Positions 40,646 through 50,082 of a DNA stretch of 64,000 nt are shown here, in pieces. The position numbers and the translations under genes are program-made. Position 1 is the stretch's first letter. Each line of letters starts with the position of its first letter. The DNA is from Microbacterium rhizosphaerae (GTDB lineage: Bacteria; Actinomycetota; Actinomycetes; Actinomycetales; Microbacteriaceae). The DNA lies in assembly GCF_034120055.1 (NCBI RefSeq), contig NZ_CP139368.1, forward strand, positions 682,001 through 746,000. Direction: 5' to 3'. The notes under the pieces were generated by a model. That model was not told where the DNA came from. It worked only from the letters and a program-made list of their open reading frames with translations, and made no database searches.

Positions 40646-41424
40646 CCGCCATCCCAGACGCGGCCACCCCGACCCTCCAGGTCAGGGGGCTGCACAAGAG
40701 GTACGAAGGCCTCGAGGTGCTCAAGGGCGTCGAGTTCCAGATCCACCGCGGCGAGGTGAAGGCGGTGCTGGGCCCGAGCGGCTCCGGCAAGTCGACGATG
40801 CTCCGCCTGATGGCCCTGCTCGAGCCGGCCGACCAGGGCGAGGTGCTGCTCAACGGCACCCGCATCGGAGCCACGGGCACGGCCGACAAGCCGCATCACC
40901 ACCACGAGCGCAAGCTGGCGATCGAACGGCGGCAGATCGGGATGGTGTTCCAGCGGTTCAACCTGTTCCCCCATATGAACGCCCTGGACAATGTCGCGCT
41001 CGCGCTCGTCAACGTCCAGAAGGTCGACAAGGGACAGGCGCGGGAGCGGGCGTACGCCATGCTCGAGCGCGTCGGACTGGGGGAGCGCGACGGCCACTTC
41101 CCGTCCGAGCTGTCCGGCGGTCAGCAGCAGCGTGTGGCCATCGCCCGTGCGCTGGTGCTCAACCCGCAGGTCATGCTGTTCGACGAGCCCACCTCTGCGC
41201 TCGACCCGGAGCTCGTGGGCGAGGTCCTCGATGTGATGGAGCAGCTGGCCGCGGACGGCATGACGATGATCGTCGTCACGCACGAGGTGCGCTTCGCTCG
41301 CCGCGCCGCCGACGAGGTGTCGCTGTTCGATTCGGGCGTCCTGGTCGAACAGGCCGCCCCGGACGAGTTCTTCGACAACCCGCAGCACGATCGCACGAAG
41401 AGGTTCCTCAGCCATGTCCACTGA
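40642..41424 (+). CDS. Polar amino-acid-type ABC transporter ATPase
   Basis: 260-residue ATPase. Walker A GPSGSGKST, signature LSGGQQQRVAIARAL, Walker B VMLFDEPTSALDPE, H-loop VVTHE. The Q-loop stretch GMVFQRFNLFPHMNAL is diagnostic of GlnQ/HisP-type ATPases. An unusual His-rich insertion DKPHHHHERK after the first strands could bind a metal. It overlaps the next gene by 11 bp. Confidence 0.94.
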   Translation: MTAIPDAATPTLQVRGLHKRYEGLEVLKGVEFQIHRGEVKAVLGPSGSGKSTMLRLMALLEPADQGEVLLNGTRIGATGTADKPHHHHERKLAIERRQIGMVFQRFNLFPHMNALDNVALALVNVQKVDKGQARERAYAMLERVGLGERDGHFPSELSGGQQQRVAIARALVLNPQVMLFDEPTSALDPELVGEVLDVMEQLAADGMTMIVVTHEVRFARRAADEVSLFDSGVLVEQAAPDEFFDNPQHDRTKRFLSHVH

Positions 41425-42409
41425 ACGCCCCCTGGCCCTCTATCTCGACACCGACGACATCGACCCGACACCGGGCGTCGACATGCTCGAGGCCGCCGGG
41501 TTCCGCGTGGAACGTGTCAAGAGCCACGACCCGGACGAGATCGTGGCCGCCGCCGCCGAGGCGGAGGCCCTCCTCATCGGATACGACCCGATCACCGCCG
41601 ACATGATCGAGCGGATGCCGCGGCTGCGCATCATCGCGACGCTATCGATGGGCGTCGACGGCGTCGACGTGCAGGCGGCGACGGATGCCGGCGTCTGGGT
41701 GTCGAACGTCCTGGGTGCCGCCACCGACGAGGTGGCCGCGCACGCCCTGGGCCTCGTGCTCGCGGCCCGCTCGATCGACCGGGCCGCGCGGGCCACGCGC
41801 TCGGGCGCCTGGCGCGCGGAGGATGCCCCGCGGGCGACCACCGAGTGCACCGTGGGCGTCGTCGGCCTGGGCCGGATCGGGCGTCGGTTCGCCGAGTTCG
41901 CCGCGCCCCTGTTCCGCGAGGTGATCGGCACCGACCCGATGCTTCCGGACGACGCCGACACCCGCGACATGCTCCGTCGCGCCGGCATCCGTCGGGTGGA
42001 CCTCGACGAGCTGATCGCGAGCTCGGACGTCCTGTCGCTGCATGTCCCGCTCACCGACGAGACCGCCGGCATGGTCGACGCGGACGTCCTCGCGGCGATG
42101 CCCGACGGCGCCGTGCTCGTGAACGTCAGCCGCGGCGGCCTGATCGATGAGGATGCGCTGCTGGCGGCCCTCGACTCGGGGCACATCGCCGGAGCAGGTC
42201 TCGATGTGCTGGCGACCGAGCCGGCTGCCGCCGACCATCCCTTCCGCACCCACCCCCGCGTGGTGCTGACCCCGCACATGGCCTATCTGTCCTCGCGGAC
42301 CGGACGCGAATACGCCACGCGTCAGGCGCAGAACGTGGTCTCCCTGTTCACCGACGGCGTTCCGGCCACGCCGGTCAACCGTCCGGCGTCGCCGGCCCTC
42401 ACCTCCTGA
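41414..42409 (+). CDS. D-2-hydroxyacid dehydrogenase
   Basis: NAD-dependent dehydrogenase of 331 residues. Rossmann motif VGVVGLGRIGRRFA, then catalytic Arg in NVSRGGLIDEDALL, Glu in VLATEPAAADHPF and His in LTPHMAYLS. It resembles the C-terminal-binding/phosphoglycerate-dehydrogenase-like group. In this operon it could interconvert a 2-oxo acid, such as 2-ketoarginine, with its D-hydroxy acid. The start overlaps the ABC ATPase gene; the substrate is inference. Confidence 0.9.
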   Translation: MSTERPLALYLDTDDIDPTPGVDMLEAAGFRVERVKSHDPDEIVAAAAEAEALLIGYDPITADMIERMPRLRIIATLSMGVDGVDVQAATDAGVWVSNVLGAATDEVAAHALGLVLAARSIDRAARATRSGAWRAEDAPRATTECTVGVVGLGRIGRRFAEFAAPLFREVIGTDPMLPDDADTRDMLRRAGIRRVDLDELIASSDVLSLHVPLTDETAGMVDADVLAAMPDGAVLVNVSRGGLIDEDALLAALDSGHIAGAGLDVLATEPAAADHPFRTHPRVVLTPHMAYLSSRTGREYATRQAQNVVSLFTDGVPATPVNRPASPALTS

Positions 42410-42422
42410 TCCAAGGTCTCCC

Positions 42423-44117
42423 ATGCGCAAGCTCTCCCTTCCCGATCGCCCGCTCGACGAGCAGGGCGCGAAGATCGTCGTCGCCCGCCGCATCCGCACG
42501 CTGGACGACGCGGACACCGTCGTGACCGCGATGCTCATCGTGAACGGCCTCATCGCGGCCACCGGCACACTCGACGAGTGCCTGGATGCTGCCGAACGCC
42601 GCGTCGCGGCCGTGCCCGAGGTGCACGATCTCGGCGATGCCGTGGTCGTGCCGGGGTTCGTCGACGCGCATGCGCATCCGCTCATGCTGGGTCAGATGAT
42701 GAGCTGGGTGGACTGCGGACCCGACAGGGCCGGCAGCATCCCGGAGATCGTCGCCCTGCTGCGCAAGGCCGCCGAGCGGACGCCCGACGACCTGCCGGTG
42801 CGCGGCTACGGATACGAGCAGCGCAACCTGGTCGAGCGGCGGCACCCCACCCGGTTCGAACTCGACGAGGTCGCCACCGACCGCGAGGTCTACCTCATGA
42901 ACGCGTCCGGTCACGGCGGCGTCGTGAACAGCTTCACGTTCGAGAAGTACGGCGTGACCCGCGACACCCCCGATCCCCAGGGCGGCGAGTTCTTCCGCAG
43001 CGCCGACGGGGAGCTCACCGGGGAGCTGTCGGATGCCGCGTGCAACATCCTCACCGGGCTGAGCGGCGTGAAGATCGGCCACCACGGCCCGAACTTCCAC
43101 CTCGGCGATGCCCCCGAGGAGCACGTCCGCCAGCTGGCCGCTGCGCAGCGCAACTTCCTCGAGGGCGGCGTCACCACGATCGGGGATGCGCAGGTGTCGA
43201 GCCGCGAGTTCGACACCTATCTGCGCCTGGCCGAGCGTCGGGGCCTCCACCTGCGCGTCTCGATGTACCTCCTGTCGCACCTGCTCGACGATGCCCTCGA
43301 CATGGGGCTGCGGGGACAGTTCGGCAACGCGCAGCTCAGCTTCGCGGGCATCAAGCTGTACGCCGACGGCACGCTCGGCGGTTGGACGGCCTACTTCCCC
43401 GACGGGTACGTCGGCGACCCGTGCCGCACCGGCCAGCTGTACCACGAGCCCGCCGAATACCGGGCGCTGATCGCCCGGGCGCACGAGGCGGGCCTGCAGA
43501 CCGCGACCCACGCGCAGTCGCCCACCGCCATCGAGATGGTCGTGGCGGCCATCGAGGCGGCCCAGGCCGCCGACTCGCGGCCGGATGCCCGTCACCGCAT
43601 CGAGCACTGCGGTCTACCCACCCCCGAGCAGATCGAGCGGATGGCGGCCGCCGGCATCCGGCCGGTGAACCAGCCCCAGCACTACTACAACTGGGGCGAG
43701 GGCGTGGAGCAGGCCATCGGCACGCCCGGTGAGCGCTTCAACCCGCTCGGCGAGTTCGTGCGCGCCGGCGTCCCGGTGACGATCTCCTCGGATGCCCCCG
43801 TCGCCGAGCCGCGCCCGCTCGAGGCGATCCAGGCATCCGTGACCCGGGTGACGCGCCGGGGCCGCAAGCTCGGTCCCGACGACCTGGCCATCGATGCGAT
43901 GACGGCGCTGCGCGGCCACACGATCGAGGCCGCCCGCACGATCGGCCGCGAGGACGACCTCGGCACCCTCGAGGTCGGCAAGCGCGCGGACTTCGCGGTG
44001 CTGGCGGCCGATGTCGACGAGGTCGCCCCCGAGACCATCGGCGAGATCGCCGTGCTGCAGACGTGGATCGACGGAACCCGCCACCACATCGCGGCGACGG
44101 CAGAGGGAGAGAACTGA
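42423..44117 (+). CDS. YtcJ-like amidohydrolase
   Basis: Metal-dependent amidohydrolase (family 3) of 564 residues. Metal ligands: VDAHAHPLMLG (HxH), IKLYADGTLGG (carboxylated-lysine site), THAQSP, HRIEHCG and SSDAPVAEPRP (final Asp). The exact substrate is not evident; relatives hydrolyse cyclic or linear C-N bonds. In this operon it follows the hydroxyacid dehydrogenase by 13 bp and ends 3 bp from the ThDP enzyme, so it belongs to one transcript. Confidence 0.87.
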   Translation: MRKLSLPDRPLDEQGAKIVVARRIRTLDDADTVVTAMLIVNGLIAATGTLDECLDAAERRVAAVPEVHDLGDAVVVPGFVDAHAHPLMLGQMMSWVDCGPDRAGSIPEIVALLRKAAERTPDDLPVRGYGYEQRNLVERRHPTRFELDEVATDREVYLMNASGHGGVVNSFTFEKYGVTRDTPDPQGGEFFRSADGELTGELSDAACNILTGLSGVKIGHHGPNFHLGDAPEEHVRQLAAAQRNFLEGGVTTIGDAQVSSREFDTYLRLAERRGLHLRVSMYLLSHLLDDALDMGLRGQFGNAQLSFAGIKLYADGTLGGWTAYFPDGYVGDPCRTGQLYHEPAEYRALIARAHEAGLQTATHAQSPTAIEMVVAAIEAAQAADSRPDARHRIEHCGLPTPEQIERMAAAGIRPVNQPQHYYNWGEGVEQAIGTPGERFNPLGEFVRAGVPVTISSDAPVAEPRPLEAIQASVTRVTRRGRKLGPDDLAIDAMTALRGHTIEAARTIGREDDLGTLEVGKRADFAVLAADVDEVAPETIGEIAVLQTWIDGTRHHIAATAEGEN

Positions 44118-44120
44118 GCC

Positions 44121-45806
44121 ATGACCCTGACCACGTACTTCGACGCTGTCGACGCGGCCGAGGCCGAGGCCGCCGGCGCCGCGGGCGTCGCGATCGACAA
44201 CACCGGTCTCGCGGTGCTGCAGACGCTGCGCGGCTACGGGGTGGACACCGTCTTCGGCATCCCCGGCACGCACAACCTCGAGTTCTACCGGCACCTCTCG
44301 CGCCTCGGCATCCACGCGGTGACCTCTCGGCACGAGCAGGGGGCCGGCTATGCGGCCGACGGGTGGGCCCAGCGCACGGGTCTGCCCGGGGTCGTCATCA
44401 CGACCTCCGGACCGGGGCTGCTGAACGCCCTCTCCGCCGCAGGCACGGCGTACTGCGAGTCGCGACCGCTCATCATCCTCTCTCCGGGTGTTGCGCTCGG
44501 CGCGGAGTTCGCGGACGTCGGAACGCTGCACGAGACGAAGGATGCGACGGCGGCCAGCGGAGCGATCGTCGAGTGGAGCCGGCGGGTCGCCACCGCCGCG
44601 GAGGCCGTGCAGGCGGTGCACGACGCCTTCGCCATGTTCCGCACGGGGCGCCCGCGTCCCGTCCACATCGAGGTGCCGCTGGACGTGCTCGAGGGCGCGG
44701 CGGATGTGCCGGCCGCGGACCGCGAACCGCGTCCGCACCCGGGCTTCACTCTGGCCGACGACGCGCTCATCGCTCAGGCCGCGCAGATCCTGGCGGGCGC
44801 GTCCCGGCCGGCGATCATCGCCGGTGGCGGCTCGACCAGGGCCGCGGCGTCCCTGACGGCCCTCGCCGAGCGCCTCGGCGCGCCCGTCGTCACGACCCTG
44901 AACGGCAAGGGCGTCGTACCCGAGTCGCACCCGCTCGCCGTCGGCGCCGAGCTGCGGCTGGAAGCCGCACGCGATGTCGTCAACGGCTGCGACGCACTGC
45001 TGATCGTCGGCGCGAAGATCGGCGAGGCCGAGCTCTGGGGCGGTGTGATCCAGCCGGACGCACCCGTCATCCGGATCGACATCCTCGCCAGCCAGGGTCA
45101 CAAGAACGTCGCGTCCGACCTCGTCCTTGTCGGTCACGCGCAAGCCGTCGTGCCTCAGCTCCTCCAGGCCGTCGGCGCCGGATCGACGCCCGCGTGGGCA
45201 GACCTCGACGCCGTGCGCCTCGCCTGCGCCGAGGAGGCGGCCGAGTTCAACGCGCTCACGGCCCTGGCCGCACGCGCGATCGCGGCGACCCTGCCGCGCG
45301 ATGCCGTCGTGGCGGGCGACTCCTCGCAGATCACGTACCTCGGCATGGCGAGCGCCGTGCGCCAGGATGAGCCGCACGCCTTCCTGTACACGCCGGCCTA
45401 TGCCACCCTCGGCTACGGCCTGCCCGCTGCGATCGGCGCCGCCGTCGCGGAGTCCTCCCGGGGCGCCGCGGCCAGGCCCGTGGTCTGCGTCGTCGGGGAC
45501 GGCGCGCTCATGTTCGCGGTGCAGGAGTTCGCCACCGCCGTCGAGCAGCGCCTCGATCTGATGGTCGTCTGCTACGACAACGGAGGCTACGCGGAGATCC
45601 AGCAGAACGAGCTCGATCGCGGCATCCCGGCGATCGGCGTGCAGCTGGCACAGCCGGACTGGGCCGCGCTGGCCGATGCGTTCGGCGCGCGTGGCTGGCG
45701 CGTGCGATCGGCCGACGAGCTCGACGGTGTCGTGTCGCGGGCCGCGCGCGCGGGCGGAGTGAACCTCGTCCACGTGCCGTCGCACCTGTTCGAGCCGCAC
45801 ATCTGA
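44121..45806 (+). CDS. ThDP-dependent enzyme, acetolactate-synthase-like (AruI-type decarboxylase candidate)
   Basis: 561-residue three-domain ThDP enzyme. Catalytic Glu in [17 protein letters not shown]; ThDP/Mg motif [14 protein letters not shown] through CYDNGGY; central FAD-fold domain about 200-330 with [15 protein letters not shown] [10 protein letters not shown]. The start [17 protein letters not shown] resembles AruI, the 2-ketoarginine decarboxylase of the arginine transaminase pathway, but true acetolactate synthases are hard to exclude by eye. No regulatory subunit gene lies nearby, which argues against branched-chain synthesis. In the operon with a ureohydrolase, 2-ketoarginine to 4-guanidinobutyraldehyde is a reasonable reading; it is inference. 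Confidence 0.85.
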   Translation: MTLTTYFDAVDAAEAEAAGAAGVAIDNTGLAVLQTLRGYGVDTVFGIPGTHNLEFYRHLSRLGIHAVTSRHEQGAGYAADGWAQRTGLPGVVITTSGPGLLNALSAAGTAYCESRPLIILSPGVALGAEFADVGTLHETKDATAASGAIVEWSRRVATAAEAVQAVHDAFAMFRTGRPRPVHIEVPLDVLEGAADVPAADREPRPHPGFTLADDALIAQAAQILAGASRPAIIAGGGSTRAAASLTALAERLGAPVVTTLNGKGVVPESHPLAVGAELRLEAARDVVNGCDALLIVGAKIGEAELWGGVIQPDAPVIRIDILASQGHKNVASDLVLVGHAQAVVPQLLQAVGAGSTPAWADLDAVRLACAEEAAEFNALTALAARAIAATLPRDAVVAGDSSQITYLGMASAVRQDEPHAFLYTPAYATLGYGLPAAIGAAVAESSRGAAARPVVCVVGDGALMFAVQEFATAVEQRLDLMVVCYDNGGYAEIQQNELDRGIPAIGVQLAQPDWAALADAFGARGWRVRSADELDGVVSRAARAGGVNLVHVPSHLFEPHI

Positions 45807-45846
45807 AACGGTTCGCCGTCGCCTCACGACGGCAGGAAGGGACACC

Positions 45847-46800
45847 ATGACGACCCCGGTCGGCCCCATCGACAGCTCCCGCACCCCCCGCTATGCCGGG
45901 CGCGACGGGTTCGCCCGCCTGCCGCGGCTCGACCAGGTCGCCCGCGCCGACATCGTCGTGGCCGGCGTGCCGTTCGACAGCGGCGTCTCCTACCGCTCCG
46001 GCGCACGGTTCGGCCCCAACCACGTGCGCGAGGCATCGCGGCTCCTGCGTCCCTACAACCCCGCGCTCGACGTCTCGCCGTTCGAGATCGCCCAGGTCGC
46101 CGACGCCGGCGACATCGCCGTGAACCCTTTCGACATCGGCGAGGCGATCGAGACGATCGAGCAGGCGGCGCTCGACCTGACCGCGGGCGACACGCGCCTG
46201 GTCACCCTCGGCGGCGACCACACGATCGCCCTGCCGCTGCTGCGCGCGGCGGCCCAGCGACACGGGCCGGTCGCCCTGCTCCACTTCGATGCCCACCTGG
46301 ACACGTGGGACACGTACTTCGGGGCGGAGTACACGCACGGCACCCCGTTCCGCCGCGCGTTCGAAGAGGGCATCATCGACACCGAGGCGCTCTGCCACGT
46401 CGGCACGCGGGGTCCGCTGTACGGGAAGCGCGACCTCGAGGACGACCGCCGATTCGGCTTCGGAATCGTGACCAGCGCCGACGTCTACCACCAGGGGGTG
46501 AACGAGGTCGTGGCCAAGCTGCGAGATCGCATCGGCGCTCGTCCGCTGTACATCTCGATCGACATCGACGTCCTCGATCCCGCGCATGCGCCCGGTACGG
46601 GCACGCCGGAGGCCGGCGGCATCACGAGCCGCGAGCTGCTCGAGATCCTCCGGGGTTTCCAGGGCCTGAACCTCATCGGCGCGGACGTCGTCGAGGTCGC
46701 ACCCCCGTACGACCACGCGGAGATCACCGGGGTCGCCGCATCCCACGTCGCCTACGACCTCGTCTCGCTCCTCGCCCTCCGGCGCGGGCAGCAGAGGTAG
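45847..46800 (+). CDS. Ureohydrolase family (agmatinase/guanidinobutyrase-like)
   Basis: Binuclear Mn enzyme of 317 residues that releases urea from a guanidino compound. All metal ligands are present: His in GGDHTIALP, Asp/His/Asp in [10 protein letters not shown] and Asp/Asp in [12 protein letters not shown]. The loop [13 protein letters not shown] and length fit agmatinase, guanidinobutyrase or guanidinopropionase, not arginase. Candidate product: 4-aminobutyrate plus urea from 4-guanidinobutyrate. Ribosome binding site AAGGG is 8-9 nt before the ATG. Last gene of the operon. Confidence 0.92.
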   Translation: MTTPVGPIDSSRTPRYAGRDGFARLPRLDQVARADIVVAGVPFDSGVSYRSGARFGPNHVREASRLLRPYNPALDVSPFEIAQVADAGDIAVNPFDIGEAIETIEQAALDLTAGDTRLVTLGGDHTIALPLLRAAAQRHGPVALLHFDAHLDTWDTYFGAEYTHGTPFRRAFEEGIIDTEALCHVGTRGPLYGKRDLEDDRRFGFGIVTSADVYHQGVNEVVAKLRDRIGARPLYISIDIDVLDPAHAPGTGTPEAGGITSRELLEILRGFQGLNLIGADVVEVAPPYDHAEITGVAASHVAYDLVSLLALRRGQQR

Positions 46801-46833
46801 CCCGACACGTCAGGCGCCGACGAGGTCGCCCTC

Positions 46834-46894
46834 TGTATACCTTCGACCACCCTCAAGCCCCTGAGTAGCGCAATCTGTCCTGTTGTGTATACAC
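46834..46894. promoter_or_regulatory. Two TGTATAC sites upstream of the GntR/prp operon
   Basis: TGTATAC at 46834-46840 and the palindrome GTGTATACAC at 46885-46894. GntR/FadR-type regulators often bind TGTATACA-like palindromes, so this is a candidate autoregulatory site for the gene at 46925. Confidence 0.6.
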
Positions 46895-46924
46895 TGACCT
46901 CGGCGTGATCCGAGGGGGGTGCGT

Positions 46925-47626
46925 ATGAGAGCGAGCGACCGCACGTACCGGGCGCTCCTCGACGAGATCCAGTCCGGCGCGCTCGCGCCGGGGACGGCGC
47001 TCGCCGAGGCCGAGCTCGCGACCCGGTTCGGGGTCAGTCGCACGCCGGTGCGCGAAGCGCTCGGACGCCTGGCCGCCGACGGCCTCGTGATCGAGGTGTC
47101 GCCCCGGCTGACCGTCGTGGCCGATCTCGCTCCGGACGACATCCGAGCGCTGTTCGAGCTGCGCCGGGCGCTCGAGGAGACGGCCGTCCGCATCGCCGCG
47201 ATGCGGGGGGATGCCTCTGCCTTCGCCACGCTGGCGGACGCGTTCGAGGCGACGGATGCCGCGTCCGGCCAGGGCATGGACGACTACTACGCCCTGATCG
47301 CCGACTTCGACGCGGAGGTGGATGCCGCGGCATCCAACGCGTATCTCGCCGCCGCCCTGCGGACCGTGCGCACGCACTTGGTCAGGGTGCGCAGACTCGC
47401 CCGTGACAAGCCGGCGCGGCTCGCCGCATCCGTCGCGGAGCACCGCCTCATTGCGCACGCGATCGCGACGCGCGACGCTGATCTCGCGGCCCATGCCACG
47501 CACGTGCACCTCCACAACGCCCTGGCGAGCATTCTGGACGGCACGCTGCTCGGCTCCGGCGACGCGGCCGGGGTCCACTCCACGAACCACACGCGACCGA
47601 CAGGCTCGAGAGAAGGAGCACCATGA
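46925..47626 (+). CDS. GntR/FCD family regulator of the prp operon
   Basis: 233-residue regulator. GntR winged helix at about 5-65: [27 protein letters not shown] ligand-binding domain follows, with [18 protein letters not shown] and [28 protein letters not shown], including metal-coordinating His residues. ATG at 46925 has GAGGGGGG upstream; a GTG six bases earlier is possible. It overlaps the prpD start (ATGA), so it is co-transcribed with the methylcitrate genes and probably responds to a propionate-pathway intermediate. Confidence 0.93.
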   Translation: MRASDRTYRALLDEIQSGALAPGTALAEAELATRFGVSRTPVREALGRLAADGLVIEVSPRLTVVADLAPDDIRALFELRRALEETAVRIAAMRGDASAFATLADAFEATDAASGQGMDDYYALIADFDAEVDAAASNAYLAAALRTVRTHLVRVRRLARDKPARLAASVAEHRLIAHAIATRDADLAAHATHVHLHNALASILDGTLLGSGDAAGVHSTNHTRPTGSREGAP

Positions 47627-49179
47627 CCGTCACGCACCACCTCCGTGTGCACCGCAGCGACGAGAACCTCGCGCGCGAGGGACAGCTCGCGTGGGCGATC
47701 GCCCGCGTCGCCGCCGATCCGGTGGAGGTCGACTCCGACGTCGTCGACATGATCGTCAACCGCATCATCGACAACGCGGCGGTGGCCGCCGCATCCCTCA
47801 CCCGCGCACCGGTGAGCGCCGCGCGCCAGCAAGCGCTCGACCACCCGGTGTCGGTGGGCGGTGAGGGCTCGACGATCTTCGGGTGCGCGCTCGAGCGCCG
47901 CACGAGCCCGGAGTGGGCGGCGTGGGCGAACGGCGTCGCCGTGCGCGAGCTCGACTACCACGACACGTTCCTCGCCGCGGAGTACTCGCACCCCGGCGAC
48001 AACATCCCGCCGATCCTGGCGGTCGCCCAGCACGTCGGATGCGACGGCACCGCGCTCGTGCGCGGCATCGCGACGGGCTACGAGATCCAGATGGACCTCG
48101 TGCGCGCCATCAGTCTGCACAAGCACAAGATCGACCACGTGGCCCACCTCGGCCCGTCGGCCGCTGCCGGCATCGGCACGCTTCTCGGGCTCGACGTCGA
48201 GACGATCTACCAGGCGATCGGTCAGGCGCTGCACACGACCACCGCCACACGGCAGAGCCGCAAGGGCGAGATCTCGACGTGGAAGGCCTTCGCCCCCGCC
48301 TTCGCCGGCAAGATGGCCGTCGAGGCCGTCGACCGCGCGATGCGCGGCGAGACGAGCCCCTCGCCGATCTACGAAGGCGAGGACGGCGTCATCGCGTGGA
48401 TGCTCGACGGCCCGGACGCGTCGTACGACGTGCCGCTGCCCGGCGAGGGCGAGCCGAAGCGGGCGATCCTCGACTCGTACACGAAGGAGCACTCCGCCGA
48501 GTACCAGGCGCAGGCGTGGATCGACCTCGCCCGCAAGCTGCACAACGAGCGGCCCGAACTGAGGTCGGTCCCTGAGCCTGTCGAAGGGCAGGGACCGGGA
48601 TCCCAGATCGAGTCGATCGTGCTGCACACGAGCCACCACACGCACTACGTGATCGGCTCCGGAGCGGGCGACCCGCAGAAGTACGACCCGCACGCCTCGC
48701 GCGAGACGCTCGACCACTCGATCCCGTACATCTTCGCGGTCGCGCTCCAGGACGGCACGTGGCACCACGTCGACTCGTACCTGCCCGAGCGCGCCCAGCG
48801 CCCCGACACGGTCGAGCTCTGGAAGAAGATCACCACCGCCGAGGACGAGGAGTGGACGCGCCGCTACCACTCCGAGGACCCCGACGAGAAGGCGTTCGGC
48901 GGGCGCGTCGTCATCCGCTTCGCCGACGGCTCGGAGCTCGTCGACGAGATCGCCGTCGCCGACGCCCACCCGCTCGGCGCCCGCCCGTTCGCGCGGGAGG
49001 ATTACATCCGCAAGTTCCGCACGCTCGCCGAGCCCGTGCTGGAGCCCGCGGAGATCGAGCGGTTCCTCGAGCTCGTGCAGCGCCTCCCCGCACTGAGCCC
49101 CGACGAGGTGCGCGAGCTGTCGATCGTGGCGAAGCTCGGCGTGCTCGCCCTCGCCCCGGCCCCCAAGGGACTCTTCTGA
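47623..49179 (+). CDS. prpD: 2-methylcitrate dehydratase (MmgE/PrpD)
   Basis: 518-residue dehydratase of the propionate 2-methylcitrate cycle, converting 2-methylcitrate to cis-aconitate-type product. [24 protein letters not shown] carries the conserved catalytic region; [19 protein letters not shown] and [19 protein letters not shown] follow. Between ERPEL and IESI there is an insertion of about ten residues ([15 protein letters not shown]) encoded by a palindromic repeat at 48567-48596; the frame and flanks are intact, so the enzyme is probably active. Strong ribosome binding site AAGGAG. Confidence 0.94.
   Translation: MTVTHHLRVHRSDENLAREGQLAWAIARVAADPVEVDSDVVDMIVNRIIDNAAVAAASLTRAPVSAARQQALDHPVSVGGEGSTIFGCALERRTSPEWAAWANGVAVRELDYHDTFLAAEYSHPGDNIPPILAVAQHVGCDGTALVRGIATGYEIQMDLVRAISLHKHKIDHVAHLGPSAAAGIGTLLGLDVETIYQAIGQALHTTTATRQSRKGEISTWKAFAPAFAGKMAVEAVDRAMRGETSPSPIYEGEDGVIAWMLDGPDASYDVPLPGEGEPKRAILDSYTKEHSAEYQAQAWIDLARKLHNERPELRSVPEPVEGQGPGSQIESIVLHTSHHTHYVIGSGAGDPQKYDPHASRETLDHSIPYIFAVALQDGTWHHVDSYLPERAQRPDTVELWKKITTAEDEEWTRRYHSEDPDEKAFGGRVVIRFADGSELVDEIAVADAHPLGARPFAREDYIRKFRTLAEPVLEPAEIERFLELVQRLPALSPDEVRELSIVAKLGVLALAPAPKGLF
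48567..48596 (+). repeat. Hairpin repeat (type A) inside prpD
   Basis: GGTCCCTGAGCCTGTCGAAGGG followed by CAGGGACC. Arms GGTCCCT and AGGG(ACC) flank the loop GAGCCTGTCGA. Read as [11 protein letters not shown] in frame. Same family as the 7 type A copies at 61202-61822. Confidence 0.85.
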
Positions 49180-50081
49180 TGCTGTACTCGCAGGTTCCGG
49201 CGCACGAGAAGCGCCGGGCATTCCGCGAGCGCCTCGCCTCCGGTGAGCTGCTCCGGTTCCCCGGCGCCTTCAATCCGCTGTCCGCGCGGCTCATCGAGCG
49301 GAAGGGCTTCGAGGGCGTGTACATCTCCGGCGCCGTGCTGTCCGCCGACCTCGGCCTGCCCGACATCGGCCTGACGACGCTCACCGAGGTCGCCGGCCGC
49401 GGGCAGCAGATCGCACGGATGACGGATCTCCCGACCCTCATCGACGCCGACACCGGCTTCGGCGAGCCGATGAACGTCGCCCGCACGATCCAGACGCTCG
49501 AGGACGCGGGACTGTCCGGCATGCACATCGAGGACCAGGTCAACCCGAAGCGGTGCGGTCACCTCGACGGCAAGGCCGTGGTCGACGAGGACACCGCGGT
49601 CAAGCGCATCCGCGCCGCCGTCGATGCCCGTCGCGATCCGGACTTCCTCGTCATGGCCCGCACCGACATCCGCGCCGTCGAGGGCCTGTCGGCCGCGAAG
49701 GACCGCGCACGGGCGCTCGTCGACGCGGGGGCGGATGCGATCTTCCCCGAGGCGATGCGCACGCTCGACGAGTTCGCCGCCATCCGAGAGGCGGTGGATG
49801 TGCCGATCCTCGCGAACATGACCGAGTTCGGCAAGTCCGACCTGTTCACGGTCGACCAGCTGCGCGACGTCGGCGTCAACATCGTCATCTGGCCGGTCTC
49901 GCTCCTGCGCATCGCGATGGGGGCGGCGGGCCGTGCCCTCGACACGCTCCGGGATGAGGGGCACCTCACGGGACTGCTCGATCAGATGCAGCACCGTGCG
50001 GACCTGTACGACCTGCTCGACTACGAGCGGTACAACCACTTCGACACCAGCGTCTTCAACTTCACCATTGCGAAGGACTGA
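49179..50081 (+). CDS. prpB: Methylisocitrate lyase
   Basis: 300-residue enzyme of the isocitrate lyase/PEP mutase superfamily; cleaves 2-methylisocitrate to pyruvate and succinate. Substrate/metal motifs: GVYISGAVLSADLGLPD, DADTGFGEP, IEDQVNPKRCGHLDGK (catalytic Cys in KRCGH), ARTDIRAVEGL. Start ATG overlaps the prpD stop by one base (TGATG). Confidence 0.96.
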   Translation: MLYSQVPAHEKRRAFRERLASGELLRFPGAFNPLSARLIERKGFEGVYISGAVLSADLGLPDIGLTTLTEVAGRGQQIARMTDLPTLIDADTGFGEPMNVARTIQTLEDAGLSGMHIEDQVNPKRCGHLDGKAVVDEDTAVKRIRAAVDARRDPDFLVMARTDIRAVEGLSAAKDRARALVDAGADAIFPEAMRTLDEFAAIREAVDVPILANMTEFGKSDLFTVDQLRDVGVNIVIWPVSLLRIAMGAAGRALDTLRDEGHLTGLLDQMQHRADLYDLLDYERYNHFDTSVFNFTIAKD

Positions 50082-50082
50082 T

